From Panagrolaimus kolymaensis (lineage: Eukaryota; Nematoda; Chromadorea; Rhabditida; Panagrolaimidae), in contig JAJQJQ010000005.1 of NCBI GenBank assembly GCA_028622995.1, positions 8,550,730 to 8,614,729 of the forward strand: DNA of 64,000 nt. The letters run 5' to 3'. A program made the translations under genes and the position numbers. Below are positions 62,926 through 64,000 of this stretch, one piece after another (within the stretch, counting starts at the first letter, position 1; every line of letters starts with the position of its first letter). Under the pieces are notes generated by a model, which saw only the letters and a program-made list of their open reading frames with translations, made no database searches and was not told the origin of the DNA.

Positions 62926-64000
62926 ATGTCTTTCTTCTCGAATATCAATATTTCATTATTAAATTTAACCATTGAAGATTTTGAACATCCTCAATTGCAA
63001 CTAATTGAAAGGTATTTTGTTCCGATTGAATTTGGTTTTACCACTGCCGCTTTTATTATATTTCTTTATGTTGCGATAACTCAAACTCCAAAAAATATGC
63101 AAAAATATTCAGTTTTGCTGATTTATCAAGTTTGCACAACTTATCTCTTTGATATTTTAACGGTCACTTACCAACCCGTTTTACTATTGCCTTATGCTGG
63201 AGCATATGTAAATGGGTTTTGGCAATTTGGTGAATCAGGAAATTGTATAGCATTTTTATTTTTTTGTTTAAGTGTTACAACATTGGTTCATGGATTTCTT
63301 GCACAAATTTTATTTCGCCTTGCATCTTTGTATAATTCGGATCAAAGACTTTACAAATATACAAGTTTACGATATTTATTTGCAGTAATGTTTCCAATTT
63401 TATTAGTTTTTTTGGGAGTAATAACTCGTAAGTATTTTAGATTTCCATTCTGGATTTTTTGGATACTTTTTTTAAATTAATTAAATCATCATCGTTTTTT
63501 AGTTGGGTTTAGTCTCGATCGCCCAGAAGGTGAATTATTTCGACAAACTCTTATATCAGATTATCCATTTTTTGAAGAATTATTTCAACGACATAATTTT
63601 GCAATGGGTTATCATCCAGCATTTTCAAATGGAATCAAAGGCGTTTTTGGTGTGTTTGTTGGATTTGGAGTTGTTTGTATTCCATTAAATCTTTATATAG
63701 CTTATTCATTTCATAAACGATTGGAATATGTTAAAAATACTTTGACTCAACGAAGTCGAGTTCTTCATGTTATGTTACTCAAGTAAGTTTAGTGCCCACA
63801 AAAACTTTAAATCCTCATTACTTCTTTTTTTAGAGCCTTACTTGCTCAAGGAATAATAATGATTATTTTTATTTTCATTCCTTTGGTTGCACTTTCCAGC
63901 AGTTTTGCTTATCCATATAAACTTGGAAGCTTTTTAGCTTCATTAGCACCATTTATGGTAATGCAACATACTATTTTTGATATATTTGTTCAATTTACTT
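62926..64000 (+). CDS. seven-helix chemoreceptor, Srh/Sri type, partial
   Basis: Exons 62926-63427, 63503-63782 and 63834 to the window end join in phase; the 3' end is outside. It would sit in sensory neurons and couple to G proteins. At least six hydrophobic segments are visible, starting with 'FGFTTAAFIIFLYVAIT'. The 'QKYSVLLIYQVCTTYLFDIL' helix, the Pro-rich extracellular turn and 'PYAGAYVNGFWQF' follow the pattern of the Str/Srh/Sri chemoreceptor superfamily, whose first intracellular loop contains a similar Tyr-containing segment. The last visible piece, 'MQHTIFDIFVQFT', corresponds to the seventh helix. Placement within Srh rather than Sri or Srd is uncertain. Confidence 0.75.

Noticed and set aside
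1..64000. CRISPR arrays, bacterial-type operons, rRNA genes
   Set aside because: None seen. Introns, polyadenylation signals and gene content are those of a eukaryotic nematode genome.

Overview
The window is nuclear DNA from a nematode. It is very AT-rich, with long A and T runs. Introns are spliceosomal, mostly about 45-60 bp but with some of several kb. Several genes have an AG acceptor-like site a few bases before the ATG, as expected for spliced-leader trans-splicing. The gene content also points to nematodes: a Srh/Sri-type chemoreceptor, a GT14 glycosyltransferase of the expanded worm type, a DEP-1-like receptor phosphatase and a Ro60 homologue. Base composition and a multigene family carrying an 'RTCKYFF' motif suggest a clade IV (tylenchine or panagrolaimid-like) worm, but this is inference. 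All gene models below were joined by hand from splice sites and reading phase.

1-16.7 kb: a broken DDHD-type phospholipase fragment; a decayed unknown gene; a small secreted Cys-free protein; copy A of an uncharacterised three-exon family gene; a possible small membrane protein; a 1,156-bp transposon copy; an orphan 449-residue protein; an aquaglyceroporin; a GLD-2-type poly(A) polymerase; and copy B of the family gene.

16.9-38.6 kb: a BAF53/ARP4-type actin-related protein; a secreted Asn/Gly- then Gln/Pro-rich protein with a TATA box; a tRNA-like SINE fragment; and a 16-kb, 11-exon receptor tyrosine phosphatase (1,514 residues, minus strand) whose fibronectin-type ectodomain, membrane segment, Ser/Asn-rich linker and single PTP domain lie in exons separated by introns of 2.6-4.4 kb.

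38.6-49.1 kb: about 10 kb with no convincing gene. It contains a second copy of the 1,156-bp transposon, identical by eye except for one base.

49.1-64 kb: a small secreted peptide precursor; an F-box-like gene; a 396-bp MITE; a two-module fusion gene of the 'RTCKYFF' family; a Ro60 (rop-1) homologue; a pseudogene fragment of the family; a GT14 glycosyltransferase; and a chemoreceptor cut by the window end.

The most unusual items are: (i) two near-identical transposon copies with perfect 8-bp target-site duplications, plus a second, shorter MITE family; (ii) the 'RTCKYFF' family, with a conserved 136-nt middle exon, a two-module in-frame fusion, a decayed copy, and a paralogue pair whose intron 2 and exon 3 are nearly identical while exon 1 has diverged (a gene-conversion signature). 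No operon-like catabolic or defence system is visible.
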